Assembly: GCF_020184175.1 (NCBI RefSeq)
Contig: NC_065531.1
Location: forward strand, 16,017,213 to 16,081,212
Source of the DNA: Aphis gossypii
Taxonomy: Eukaryota > Arthropoda > Insecta > Hemiptera > Aphididae
Length of the DNA: 64,000 bases
Direction of reading: 5' to 3'
The position numbers and the translations under genes are program-made. Positions 25,960 to 37,800 of this stretch are shown here, one piece after another. Every line of letters starts with the position of its first letter. The first letter of the stretch is position 1. Under the pieces are notes generated by a model. That model did not search any database. It was not told the origin of the DNA and worked only from the letters and a program-made list of their open reading frames with translations.

Positions 25960-26329
25960 CGACCAGCGGTGTAGTCGGCCTCGGTCGGCCTGGATCGGTC
26001 TCCGCCGCGCACGATAATGTCTCGCGTCCTCTTATCGCATCGTCACCGTTGTGTGTGTGTAGTGCATAGAGTAATACTCTATGGTTGTAGTGTGCATAAA
26101 AAACAATAATATCATCATCGAGAAACCGACCACCACCCGTTTGCCGTAACCGTGACTCATCGCCGCCGCCGCTTCCATTCCCTCGCTCCACGGCCGTCTG
26201 TCCACGGAGTCATTCGCATTCCGTACACTCAAACGTCAACAACTCTGCTACGTCGAGTCCCTCGCCGACCAACCGCCCAACGAAAAACCATTTTTTCCTT
26301 CAATCCGTTTCTTTTTAGACTTCAAAATT
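25960..26329 (+). promoter_or_regulatory. myosin light-chain promoter and non-coding first exon
   Basis: A CpG-rich, pyrimidine-rich block with no sustained frame ends at the donor AAAATT|GTGAGT at 26330. It is the natural 5' UTR exon for the gene whose coding exon begins just after an acceptor at 27730, giving a first intron of about 1.4 kb. The transcription start is probably near 26150-26230 but is not defined by a TATA box. Confidence 0.6.
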
Positions 26330-27742
26330 GTGAGTATGCCGCGCGACTACGCTTTTAAGCCATGTGTGCTGACTACCCTCGGCGCGATAGTAATGCCATT
26401 TTTTAACTGTTATTGTTGGCCTATATAAAACTGTTTTGTTATCGTTTTACAATATCGTTTAATCGTTCATTGTTCCGGACGGTTTCTCTTCGACGAGTCC
26501 TTCCAATGTCGGTTCCACGACAGTAAGACGACGTGTAGTAGTGTCGTATGTGACAATCAAAACAATTCAAACGTGTTTCGTCCTTGAAAAGTCTGTTTAC
26601 TCTGACGTACTCTTCTACTTACTACCTATCTGAACATTCTGAACCATAATAATTATAAAAACGGTCAAATATCTGAAAGATTACAATAATTTAATGACGT
26701 AATAGATTAATCTTTTCAACCGTGTTGACATTTCCTTTTACGTTTATCATCGTATCCTACATTCTATTTTACTGATTATAATTTATTATAGGTCGTCAAA
26801 ATATTTTTGCTATTTTTTCTGATAACAGCATTAATGTTTTTAAAAAATTTAAAAAAAAAAGAATTAATGATAATATGTATTGTAACTTATTTATAAACTA
26901 TATATTCTCGTATTGTTAATAGAAAACAATACGTTTTTAAACATTGTACTATTATAATATTCTAGGTAATATTCTTTATTTTAATTTAATAATGATTTTT
27001 TTATCTAGTCATTAAAATGATAGAAATAAGAAGTGATTATTAATTGGGTATTTTTTGTCGTTGACTAAGGTTGTATTCTTTGTATAGCAATTATAATAAA
27101 TCCTTACTTTTAAATTACTAAAAATATTCTATTTTTCAATTTTTTATTTTAGTAAATTGATTATTAAAAGGTATTTAGAAATGAATAAGTTCTTATGCGA
27201 TTTAATTCATATCCTTGAATTCAAATCTGGTGCAGAGAGAGTGGGAACCAATAAAATATGACGCTTGGCACCTAAATCCTTTTATAGTGAAGTTTTTATA
27301 TCATTATAATGGATACCTAATAAAGAGGTCAAAATTAATCGTTGCTGTTTAGTTATAACCATAAACAGAAGTTGTATTTGAAAAATAAAATAAATTTCTT
27401 ATATGTTTTCTAATTATCTTACATAATAGTACTCGTAAGAATTTAAATGAATCATTCATTTTATTTATCTGAAATACCTATTTATGACTCATTTGATTAG
27501 TAAGTAAGTATTTTTGAGAAAAATTATAGGAGTAGTGAAATGTTTAGTTATGAAACGAGTATGAATAATTTAGAATAGAAAACTAAATTATAATATTGTG
27601 TAAAATTTAAATATACATATATTGTAAAATAATTATATTGGAATAAGCAATGGAACACTTGATCAATTCAGTAATTTGATTTACATACTTTTCTTGAGTG
27701 TATTAATTTAAAAATGTATTATTTTTATAGAGCGAATCAAGC

Positions 27743-29122
27743 ATGTCACGGAAAACGGCAGTGAGGAGGGCAACCACAAAAAAACGAGCGCAGCGCGCTA
27801 CGTCAAATGTGTTTGCCATGTTTGGGCAAGCACAAATACAAGAATTTAAGGAAGCATTTAATTTGATAGATCAAAATCGTGACGGATTCATCGATAAAGA
27901 AGATTTGCATGATATGCTAGCTTCTTTAGGTATATTAATTAATCTTATTTTAAATATTAAACAAAATATAATTTATATTAATATTAATAATAATTATTAT
28001 TTAGGCAAAGATCCAACCGATGATTACTTAGAAGGTATGATGAATGATGCGCCTGGCCCAATCAATTTCACTATGTTTCTAACATTATTTGGTGAAAGAC
28101 TTCAAGGTACAGATCCTGAAGACGTAATAAAAAACGCCTTTGGTTGTTTTGACGAAAACAATGAAGGCGTAATTAATGAAGAGCGTCTGAGAGAGCTTTT
28201 AGTTACTATGGGAGATAGATTTACAGATGAAGACGTATGTATTATTATTTAAATTTATTATTACAGCTTATAACAAAAATTGAAATATACTATTTATAGA
28301 ATATTAAAAAACTACTGACATTTTGGATATTAAAAAATATTTAGTAATTAAGGACTAGTTATGTTCCTAAAGAATTATTGCTTGCCAGTGGTATTTTGAT
28401 CTTTTTTATCTTATCATTATCTGGTTTGTGTTTTGTTAATACTTGATTGTTTAGATCAGGGGTCTTAAACCTATTTGGTCTGCTAATGTTTTTGAACTGA
28501 CCTTCCAAGATAATTTATGTAATGGTACATATTATATTAGTTTATATTACCTATTCTCTTATTATCTATATCTCCTTATGGCTTATTTCTTAAAAAATGT
28601 TGGTCCACAATGATAAAACTTATTTCAAATTTGATGCCCTCTGTAATAAACCCCTGATTTAGATAAATGACTAAAACATCAAAGAAAATTGAACCATTTG
28701 GCTGCTTTAAAATTAGGAAAGTTATTTGTGTAATATCTAGCTTAATTTTGGTTGTGTATATTAATATTCAGGGTTCTATTTATCTTATTCTTTCCCTATA
28801 ATCTATTAGATTTAAATATTATATTCAATAAATGTTTACTATTGATTAATAATTCTAAATTTATTCCAAAATTTAAGTCTTATCTCATTTTGATTTAATG
28901 TAGCTAATATGCTGTTCAAGCTTGAAAATTACTTATTAGTTGCACTCCGATATTTTAACATTAAAAAAATGTACATTTTAAAATGATTTATGATAAATTA
29001 TAGATTTTTTTTTGTAGGTTGATGAAATGTATCGTGAAGCTCCAATTTCCAAAGGGATGTTCAACTATATAGAATTTACACGTATTTTGAAACACGGTGC
29101 GAAAGAAAAGGATGAAGTTTAA
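27743..29122 (+). CDS. sqh: non-muscle myosin regulatory light chain (spaghetti squash homologue)
   Basis: Coding exons 27743-27929, 28005-28234 and 29018-29122 join in phase to 173 residues plus TAA, against 174 in Drosophila Sqh. The start ATG is 12 bases past the acceptor at 27730. The basic N-terminus carries RATSNVF with Thr20/Ser21, the site phosphorylated by MLCK and Rho kinase. The first EF-hand loop, DQNRDGFIDKED (residues 43-54), keeps its metal ligands; later EF-hands are degenerate, as in the family. The protein binds the neck of non-muscle myosin II heavy chain (zipper) and controls actomyosin contraction in cytokinesis and cell shape. The N-terminus, with Thr20/Ser21, is non-muscle type rather than the extended muscle Mlc2 form. 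Intron 2 is only 75 bp and has no in-frame stop. Intron 3 carries a MITE. Confidence 0.97.
28449..28664. mobile_element. short hAT-like MITE in a myosin light-chain intron
   Basis: The element spans 28457-28656 (200 bp). It starts CAGGGGTCTTAAACC and ends AATAAACCCCTG, giving short imperfect inverted ends beginning CAGGGGT, a classic hAT terminus. Flanks GTTTAGAT (28449-28456) and ATTTAGAT (28657-28664) match at seven of eight positions, consistent with an aged 8-bp target duplication. It has no coding capacity and lies wholly inside intron 3. Confidence 0.8.
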
Positions 29123-29491
29123 TTTTGTCTTTTATATAAAGTAAAATACTTCACCTTTAACATTTACTCAATATAACATTAAAATTAATATATTTATATA
29201 ATATATCAAAAATTGTATTATTAAATAATAATTCAAACTAAATAATGGGTGAAATAATTATTTATTAAGTTTATATATGTAACCTTTTTAGTTTTATATT
29301 TTATTAATTCATAAACATTCATAAATATTACATTTATATTATACAATTCTTTTTTTTTTTTTGTTACTCGTTTTTACGAAAAATTTTAATATTATCTTTT
29401 TTATGGTTATTTAGAAATACCTGGTTTTTTACTTATACATTTTCACCTATACTGTCCTTAGTTACTTATCCTTTTATTAAGATAAAAACTC

Positions 29492-29497
29492 AATAAA
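29492..29497 (+). terminator. myosin light-chain poly(A) signal candidate
   Basis: AATAAA about 370 bases after the stop. Non-canonical variants occur closer to the stop, so the real cleavage site may be nearer. Confidence 0.4.
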
Positions 29498-30296
29498 TAG
29501 AAGATTTATCTGCCTATCATAGAAAGATGGATTTAAACTTTTTTATGGTTATAGGCATTTATATACTTAATAATTAATTATTAAATTTGTATGATCAAAT
29601 GCATTTAAAATTTTAATTTTTATCTTATTTTTGGTTATTTAGCCTACTTTAAAATAATGTCAATAGATATCCACCAAATTTTAATGAAAACTTACAATGA
29701 TAATTTGTATAAACTATCTTTATTAAAATTAAATTAAAGCCATTTATGGAAAATTAAATAGGTAATACATTAATTTTATAATAGTAAGAATTTAAAAGAG
29801 ATATTATACTAAATATTTTTGTATAACAATTTTTAACTTAATCATTTTAATTTTAGAAATTGACATTTTGCTTTTTGATTAGTGAATGATTTTATAATAT
29901 TTTCATATTATAATAAAAATAGAAGACTTGATTCAATTGTTAGAACTGTCCTACTTTGAAAAGATAGTTTAGTATAACAACTATATCAATAGAATTGTTG
30001 AATTAAATTCAAGCATGAATTTATTCTTAAATATTATACCCAACATAGTTGACTTCTAGTATCTTCGTGTAGTGATTCATATTATAATCCATTATTATAT
30101 TTAGTATTATCAAAAATATTTTATACAATGCTCTAATAATTGTGGATTATTTTCAGGAATTTATTATGACTAAATTATAGTGAATCAAAATAGATGTATA
30201 CATTATTATACAACTATATTTTGAAAATATAAAATAAGTATTTTTCTATTTTAATTTTTTATACCAATTATGTAATTTAAAATAACAAAATTTATC

Positions 30297-30360
30297 ACCC
30301 CTAAGTTTTGTTGCACTAGGCAGCTGCCTACTCTTTTATCTATTAGGAAATCTGCCTGCT
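30297..30360. repeat. dispersed-repeat fragment (copy A)
   Basis: The words CACCCCTAAGTTTTG and TTGCACTAGGCAGCTGCCTA mark a fragment that recurs near 48421. The second copy reads CACTCCTAAGTTTG then TTGCACTA. Two copies in one window indicate a dispersed repeat. Element limits are not visible. Confidence 0.4.
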
Positions 30361-32204
30361 ATCATATTTTCATATTTATTTCATACATGTTTTTAAGACT
30401 TAATTTTTGTATAAACCATACAACTTGTCCATTAGAGTATTAAAATAATAATTATGTAGGTTATTTAATTACCTTTTATAAACAAATAACAAAACTAAAC
30501 TGCTTATTATGTAAGTATATTAAAAATTAATTTCAAATTTAACGGTTACATATTATTTATTTTTAAAAATTGTTAAATACATCTCATATTAAATAAAATT
30601 ATAAAAGAAATATTTGATATATTGCCATTTACAGTAGGTACTATTTGTTATTGATATGAATAATATTGAATGATTAACGTTTTAATCAAAGAACTAATAC
30701 AAGTCTGTGGTTAATAAATAATATTTTATAGTATAATATTATATTATAGGTGTGAAATCGGTTGTTATATACTGTCCAATATTAGTAAAACATGAAGGAA
30801 AGTGCAAACATTGTCTGGCTTTAAGTGTAAAGATTAAACTTTGATGAGTTAAGTATTACCCAAGTTTATTATTAAAAATGGATCTCTAGTATTTCCTGTT
30901 AAATAATAAAGAAATCTATAATTATTGTTGTGATTAAAAAGATAAATAATAATTATAAAATAGAATAAAAATTAAATTCTACATAAAAAAAAAAATATAT
31001 ATAATACATGTATATTTTTTTTTATTATAAATATTTAAGACCTTAATTACATAATATAAATATATTATACAATATACACTATACATTTTTTGAATATTGT
31101 TCTGTGCTAAGACTATAATAGAATGTTATTTGTTGATGTGAAAGTTCAAACCTCCAATGATAGATAGAGCTGTCCTTATTGTCATAACGTGGTTGACTCA
31201 ATATATTATATTTTTCTGTCGATGTTCCGGATAGTTTATGGTTGGTTGACTAGATTATTGCTTAAAATAATAAAATATAAATAATTCCTACATTTTATAA
31301 TATTTAAAAATAAAATATACTGTATGTGCTATATCTAATTCAATCACAACTAACCTAATCTTTTTGTTATACTTAAAGTTTATTTTAAGTTTATTGAGTA
31401 TTGACTAGACGTCAATTGTCAGTATCTACTTGATACCTACTGATCGTGTTGAGCAATAACTTCGATTATAAGAATTATAAAATATAATTTATTATTCCAA
31501 TAAAATACCTACATATATTTTTAAAATAACTTATTACCTAACTTTTATATTCTGAATAATGTATAATATCTAATCTAATTTATATATATTTAAGCTTTCA
31601 ACGCTTCAAGACTGTGATAGGAGTACAGAGTAAAGCAATATTTAAAGTGCAACATGATATTATTATAAGAAAACAAAGAATATAGGTAATTTAGAGATAC
31701 CTACAGACTAGAAATTTTTTAAGTATATAACTATATAGGTAAAGTAAAGAATTGAAAAATAAATAAACATCAAAGTCGATTAGAGAAATTATTAATAGGT
31801 ACATTAATACAGTCGCTCTGTTGTAGGTAGGTATACATTAGATGTCAAGTGAGAGTCACTGTAATGGATGTGTTAAATTTGAATTCAATTATAGGTATAA
31901 TCTATATTCACACCATATTTATAGTATTTTAAACTTTTGAGTCAATACCACCCTAGTACCCTTTGTAAAATTAAGTGAATATCTAGGCATAAAAATAAGC
32001 TAAAAAAGTAAGATTTTCCACGTAATATCTTAGGTATGCGTATTAACATGCTTTGAAAATTTCATCGCGTATACTAAAATATTCATAATATAATATGTGA
32101 AAATTATAAATGCATACAAATAATAATGTTTTTAAATCATAACAAAATAAGGTACTTCGTACTTGTTTATCCACCATCAACCCGTATAAAATAATTACCT
32201 TATA

Positions 32205-32272
32205 TTACCAGAGTGGCTGAGTATCCGATGATCTTGCATCAGTAAGAAGCCAGAAGGTGAGATCTGTGTTGT
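32205..32272 (+). repeat. degenerate tRNA-like / SINE-head sequence
   Basis: AGAGTGGCTGAGT matches a tRNA A box (TRGCNNAGY) at 32213-32221. About 43 bases further, GGTGAGATCTG partly resembles a B box. No full cloverleaf could be drawn, so this is more likely a tRNA pseudogene or the head of an old SINE than a working tRNA. Confidence 0.3.
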
Positions 32273-34009
32273 TACGTATTTATGATATAGGTTCCTACTA
32301 AAAATTAATTTAATCTAAGTATCTAATGCTTTACAATTTTAAACTTTAAAACTTATAAAGTCATAACTATTAATACGACTTTTCGGTAAATTTTTTTTTA
32401 TTTAAACTCATTAAAGTATAAAAACTTACGGTAAATCTTGTATTATATTTTATAAATTTTTAACAATCGATTTTCAATAATAGGGGTGGTTTAATTAGCA
32501 AATCGGCTATAATAAGTATTTTTAAAAACTTCTTTTTTCATTTAAGGTTTGAAAATTTAATGTGAAATTCTTGATATATATATATAATTCATACTGAAAT
32601 CATAAAATCTAAAAAATATAATATAAAGACAATTATTTTTGTAGATAAAAACTGTAGGTTTATATTAAATTATTATTATGAATTTTACTGTAAGCAAAGA
32701 CATTATTGATTTATCTTAAGATTTTATCTATTTATATACTTACTATGAATTTATTTTTACAATTTTATAGTATTGAGTAAGTTTGACAGAAAAATATTAA
32801 GCGCTGATTTATTGAAGTTAATATAATCTGGTATAAAATACATAAATTACCTGTTACAATAATTCAATAATGAAATATTAATATTAAATTATCAACCTAC
32901 TCTAAAAGTAAAATAAATTACTTGAGAAGTTACTTGATAGTTGATAGGTAATGTATATCATAAAATATACTTAGTGAAGACAGACTGACAGGCTGTCTAC
33001 ATTCAGAATTGATTTTTGGTATATATTATATGTAGATCTCTGATTTTAAAGCATAGGTATGTTTTTTTTTATTTATGTGATAAAAATCTAATTTTTATAC
33101 ATACATTTGTTTCACGTCATTCTAATTCAAGATTAATCAATTTATTTTTGATTTTTTCATGTAAATGCTTTTTATGTTTTTTTTTTGCTTTTTTCAATGA
33201 TTCCAGCTGTGGATTTTTTATTTATTTATAATGCTATTGTAATAATTAAAAAAACAAATTAATAATTAATGTAAAAACCCAGAATACGGAGATTAGATTA
33301 GGTATTATTGTTTTTGTTATCAGCTTTTTTATTAAATGTATGAAACTTATTGATTATCGATCTACATCTAGCCTGCAGTACCTATACGGTCAGCATTCCT
33401 ATAAAATCGATATCGACCATTTCAAAATTTAAGATTTAATGTTGTAATTTGAAATTTCTTATATGAAGTATGCACCGATTACTTCAGTGGATGTAGATTG
33501 TAGAGTTCGTTTACTATACGTATAAAAAGTTTTTGTCGAACAATAGAGCTTGTTTCACTACTGAAAATCTAGGGAAATACATGGTAGTTAATTTTTTTAA
33601 ATTTAAATTAATATTTCAAATTTTTTTATTCATTTTTATAACTAGTTCATAAATATTTTTGGTCATGCTTTTTTTGCTTTTTTAAAACAATCGTGTGCTT
33701 TTTAAGTTTTTAGGTTTAATTAGCATTAAGCATTAAAATCCGAGCCCTAATTATAATGAATAATAATATAGGTATCATCGAATTCATATTTAACACATGT
33801 ATAATAGTGACCCACTCGACACATAATGTACAGCAAAACGGTATCCAGTATCCTCCTAATAACTTAACTTAACCTATACCTTTTTTTCTACCGGTTACCT
33901 ATGTTGAAAAATATTAGGTATTTTATCCTCTTAAAACTTATTTAACACGATGCATGCTATTAAAAACCACTCTTAAATTGAAAATTTGAAAATCGCAGAA
34001 TTTGTTTAT

Positions 34010-34030
34010 TTTCGCTCAGAATCTAAAATA
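34010..34030 (-). repeat. end fragment of a dispersed aphid repeat
   Basis: Read on the minus strand this is TATTTTAGATTCTGAGCG. The same end occurs near 58675 (TATTTTAGATTCTGAACG, plus strand) and 55100-55125 (TTAGATTTTGAGTGGAGCAA, minus strand). Confidence 0.45.
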
Positions 34031-34709
34031 GGTAGGTATATTTTATAATAATGAACTGAATTAAATTTATTACAAAAAGTGATTATGAGTTTAATCATTG
34101 AACTATATATATAACTAAGAACTTAACTTAGTTTTTTTTTTCATAGTTAGATATTTCCAATTGTTGATTAATTGTTTATACCTATGGTGATATTCTAAGG
34201 TTTTTTTGTTTTTGTTTCTATTTTAATTATTTAAATATAAGTATTATTTTTGAGTCTTCAAAGTATGAAATGGTACGTAGTTTGAAGAAAAAAAATCCCG
34301 TTTGTTCGGTATATTATTTGTAATCATTAATAATAAAATATGTTTAAAGAAGTTGACTATACTCCCACGCATTCACGCGTGTGTAGGTTCCTTTTACTCG
34401 AAAGTTTCGTTAAAAATTACAGTTTTATAATTATGTTTTAATTAATATTACATTATTATAATATTATAATTATTATACTGTAGCGCTTTTATAATATAGG
34501 TACTTAACTATTGTATAATGATTATTATAAATTATAATATTATTTCTATTATAATTTATAAGGTTATAGGATTCTATTTATCCAGCACCTATATCCGTTG
34601 AAATAATTTCTATAATATGTGCAATGTATGTAATGTAAAAACAGGATATCTATTGTGTAAGAAATTATCTGATTGAATTTTTATCAAAACTAATAATATT
34701 TATTTTCAG

Positions 34710-34819
34710 GAATTTTAAAAGTGATATCTTTGAAAGCCGATTTGGAGTCCTCGTCTAGTGATGGATATAAAAACGTTCTCGGGAAAAGCCAAAAGAACAG
34801 TCATATTTTAAATCTATAA
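34710..34819 (+). CDS. possible terminal exon of an unknown gene
   Basis: After a good acceptor (TATTTATTTTCAG) an open frame of 35 residues runs to TAA, entered after two bases. It reads ILKVISLKADLESSSSDG, then YKNVLGKSQKNSHILNL. The stretch is less AT-rich than its surroundings and the Ser-rich, hydrophilic composition looks protein-like. I recognise no family, and no upstream partner exon was found. Length alone does not exclude chance. Confidence 0.3.
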
Positions 34820-37800
34820 TATATTATAGGTAAATATATTAATGTAAATTATATAAATAAAAATTCAAGAGTACATTTATTTTACAAAGTTATCCAAGAA
34901 TGCGTCAACTATTTAAGTTATAAAGTTATAAATCTTAATTTATTTTTGAAGTACAAAAAATCGAATTTATCGAAAACTGGTGTTGATATAAATAATTTCG
35001 TTTGTCTTCTGTTATACTTGAGAATTTTTCACTTTTATCTTATCAAGCTCAATCTAATATGCTAATAGAGACCACTCTAAAAGTAAGATTGAAGCTTTTT
35101 TACTACTTATAATTGAGATGAAACATAAAAAAACACACTCCAATACTATTTATTATTGTACAACCACCAATAACTATAACAAGTAGGTACATTTATTGTT
35201 TAGCTCTGAATCTAAGACTATTGTGTTTCGAATGTCATGTTTTCGATAGAGCAAATATATCATGTTGCTGGAGCAAATGCAAACACATTAAAAAAATGTA
35301 ATTTAATGTTTAGATTTCATGGATACCATTAATGAATATGTATGTGTGTAACCCATATAGTAACTAGTAAGTACCTACCCAACTCCCATATATTATTTTT
35401 AAACCTTGTAAAATCATAATCATTCGTTATCGAAAGCGAATCGAATTATCTCGTTGATAATATAGGTACTATATATTATATATGACCACTAAGAAATTGT
35501 ATGAGTAGAGCGAGTAAAATGTGTTTGTAGTCCTTTTGCAGACTGCTTGGTTAAATTATGGTTGTTATTATAAATTATAATATATAGGTACGTACTTTAT
35601 ATAAACTAATATAATAAACTTATTTAACTTCATTTTCACTTAGTAAATACTATATTTATATAAATAAAAAATAAATATACTATATGGTCAAATAAGCGCT
35701 CAATAAAATTATATAATACGTACTCAATTTACGGAAAACATGTGAACAGACTAGATTATAAATTGTTTGCAGTAGTCCAAATGTCTAAGATCTAGAACAA
35801 AATATAATAGACTTAATCATTTGAACGAGGGAACAATTAGACATAAAAAAAAAAAATTATAAACCAATCAATAAAATAATTAAATTATAAATATTTATTA
35901 TGATACATCAATAATGTACCGATATAAAATATCTAAACAAATTATTTATTACATAAAATAGTAAAATTAAAAATACAAATCAAAAACAATTTTTTAATAT
36001 GTAATTGGTACGCCAATAATTTAAATACAATATCAAAAATAATTATTTAAACTAATTATATTTATTACAGTACGTCAAAAAAAAAAAAAATTATAGGTAA
36101 ACCAGAACTATAAGTTTATAAAACATAATTTTTAAAACCACTCGAAATGTTGCACTTAATTTCAATTAATATTTTTTTGATTGACTTTTAATTTTTTTTT
36201 TTTGACGTCTAAAATGTCCCCATGTTTAAAAGGTCACTTTCAAACGGCTACATATCGGTTCATTTGTCCCGAACCAAAATGTATTGTGATATCAAAATCT
36301 GCTATTAAGGTAGAGGGAACATGGATTATTAAGAATTGTCTTCATATTAAAATTATTTGCTACAAACAGTGAATAATTTGGACTGAGTTCCAAAAAACAT
36401 AGTTCTATAAAAATATTTCGAAAAGTAATAATAGAGTTTTATAAAAATTTAAAAAACCTAAGCACTTAAAATGATGTATGAAATACATAAAAATTCAATT
36501 ACAACCAATAACCTACATTTAAGTAAAAGTTTTATAATAATTAATGATACAAAGTTAATAATAGATAATTGTTATATAATCACTTATATCTGTTATTCGA
36601 GATTTCCATTAAGTAGGCAACTGTTTGTTATATTTTAAAATGTACATTCCATTGTACACCGTAAATTAATGTCAAGTAGTCTAAGCATATTTAAACTCTA
36701 TCAATTCATATAGTTAATGAACTATATTCGTAAAAAAAAAAAAAATAATAAAAATAAATTTATTTATTCAATAAAAATAGACACAAAATTAAAATAAATC
36801 TCTATGTTTTTTTAGAACATTTAGTTAAAATTAATTAAAAGCCATTACTTCTAATTTATGATTTTAATCATATACCTAATTAATACTGTAGAAAACTTTT
36901 TTTTAGCAGATGTCGATATCACAACACCACCACAAGGCGCATTAATATTAATTGTTTTTACGTTTTTTTCTCTTTACTTGAAATGACCATAAATCATAAT
37001 ATATATATCCTACTATTACTGCAGTATAAGTGCCTAATTTGCAATATGACCAGTACCTAGTAACTTAGTAGTGTTATAACTGCAGTGGCGCAAATAAAGA
37101 AACTTCTCAGAGGCTTTAGACTCACAGTTTTTTTTTTTAAACCTTGTTCGAGGAAAATTCTGTGTATAAATTTATATTTCTCATATATATGTATATATAT
37201 TATATATATTAAGTACTTGTTAAAATTGTCGAGGGTGACGTGCGACGACGTTCCATTATTCATTATTATTTACACTATTTTAAAGTTTTTGATTTTAAAA
37301 ATAATATGTGGGCGATAATCAGTCATATGTAGGAAAAATAAGCGATTAAAATAGTACTTGTATACTGCGGTTGCTGAGAGATGCCGTTGTCGTTTCCTAA
37401 ACTAGGTATTCAACAGTTTTTATTTAGTTTTATTCAGAACGAAAGATAGTATTATACTATATTTAATCGTGGTTTTGTTGATGGGTAAAATATTAAAATG
37501 TGGCAACGCCAAATCATAATAATCCATTTTTGATTTAATAAAAAATATATTCTATAAGTCAAACACAAATACAGCGTTATTTGATTATTGAAAAATAGTT
37601 AATTATTAAAGCATGCAATTGAAAAACGGTGTTGATCGATTAAATGAGTTTACATTGCTTAAGACTCTATTATTAATAAATAATAATTATATTTAACATT
37701 AGGAATTTACTAATTATTAACTACATACATTATAATAACATAAATAAATATGAATAAAAAACTTTTTAATGTGTATTATAATATACATAATATTGTATAA

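Larger units (their letters stand above)
29498..34709. other. AT-rich DNA without a recognised gene
   Basis: Apart from the repeat-like pieces listed separately (30297-30360, 32205-32272, 34010-34030), nothing here has coding character. It may be intergenic or intron upstream of the candidate exon at 34710. Confidence 0.6.

Noticed and set aside
27743..28252. A single 169-residue frame as the myosin light-chain gene
   Set aside because: It reads through the 75-bp intron and stops in intron 3. The spliced model matches family length and ends in the conserved C-terminus.
36181..36372. 63-codon frame with several Cys
   Set aside because: Cys spacing does not fit a zinc finger I know and there are no flanking splice signals; it may be repeat debris.
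37081..37130. CAGTGGCGCAA, resembling the MITE end at 24515
   Set aside because: No matching inverted end or target duplication was found nearby.
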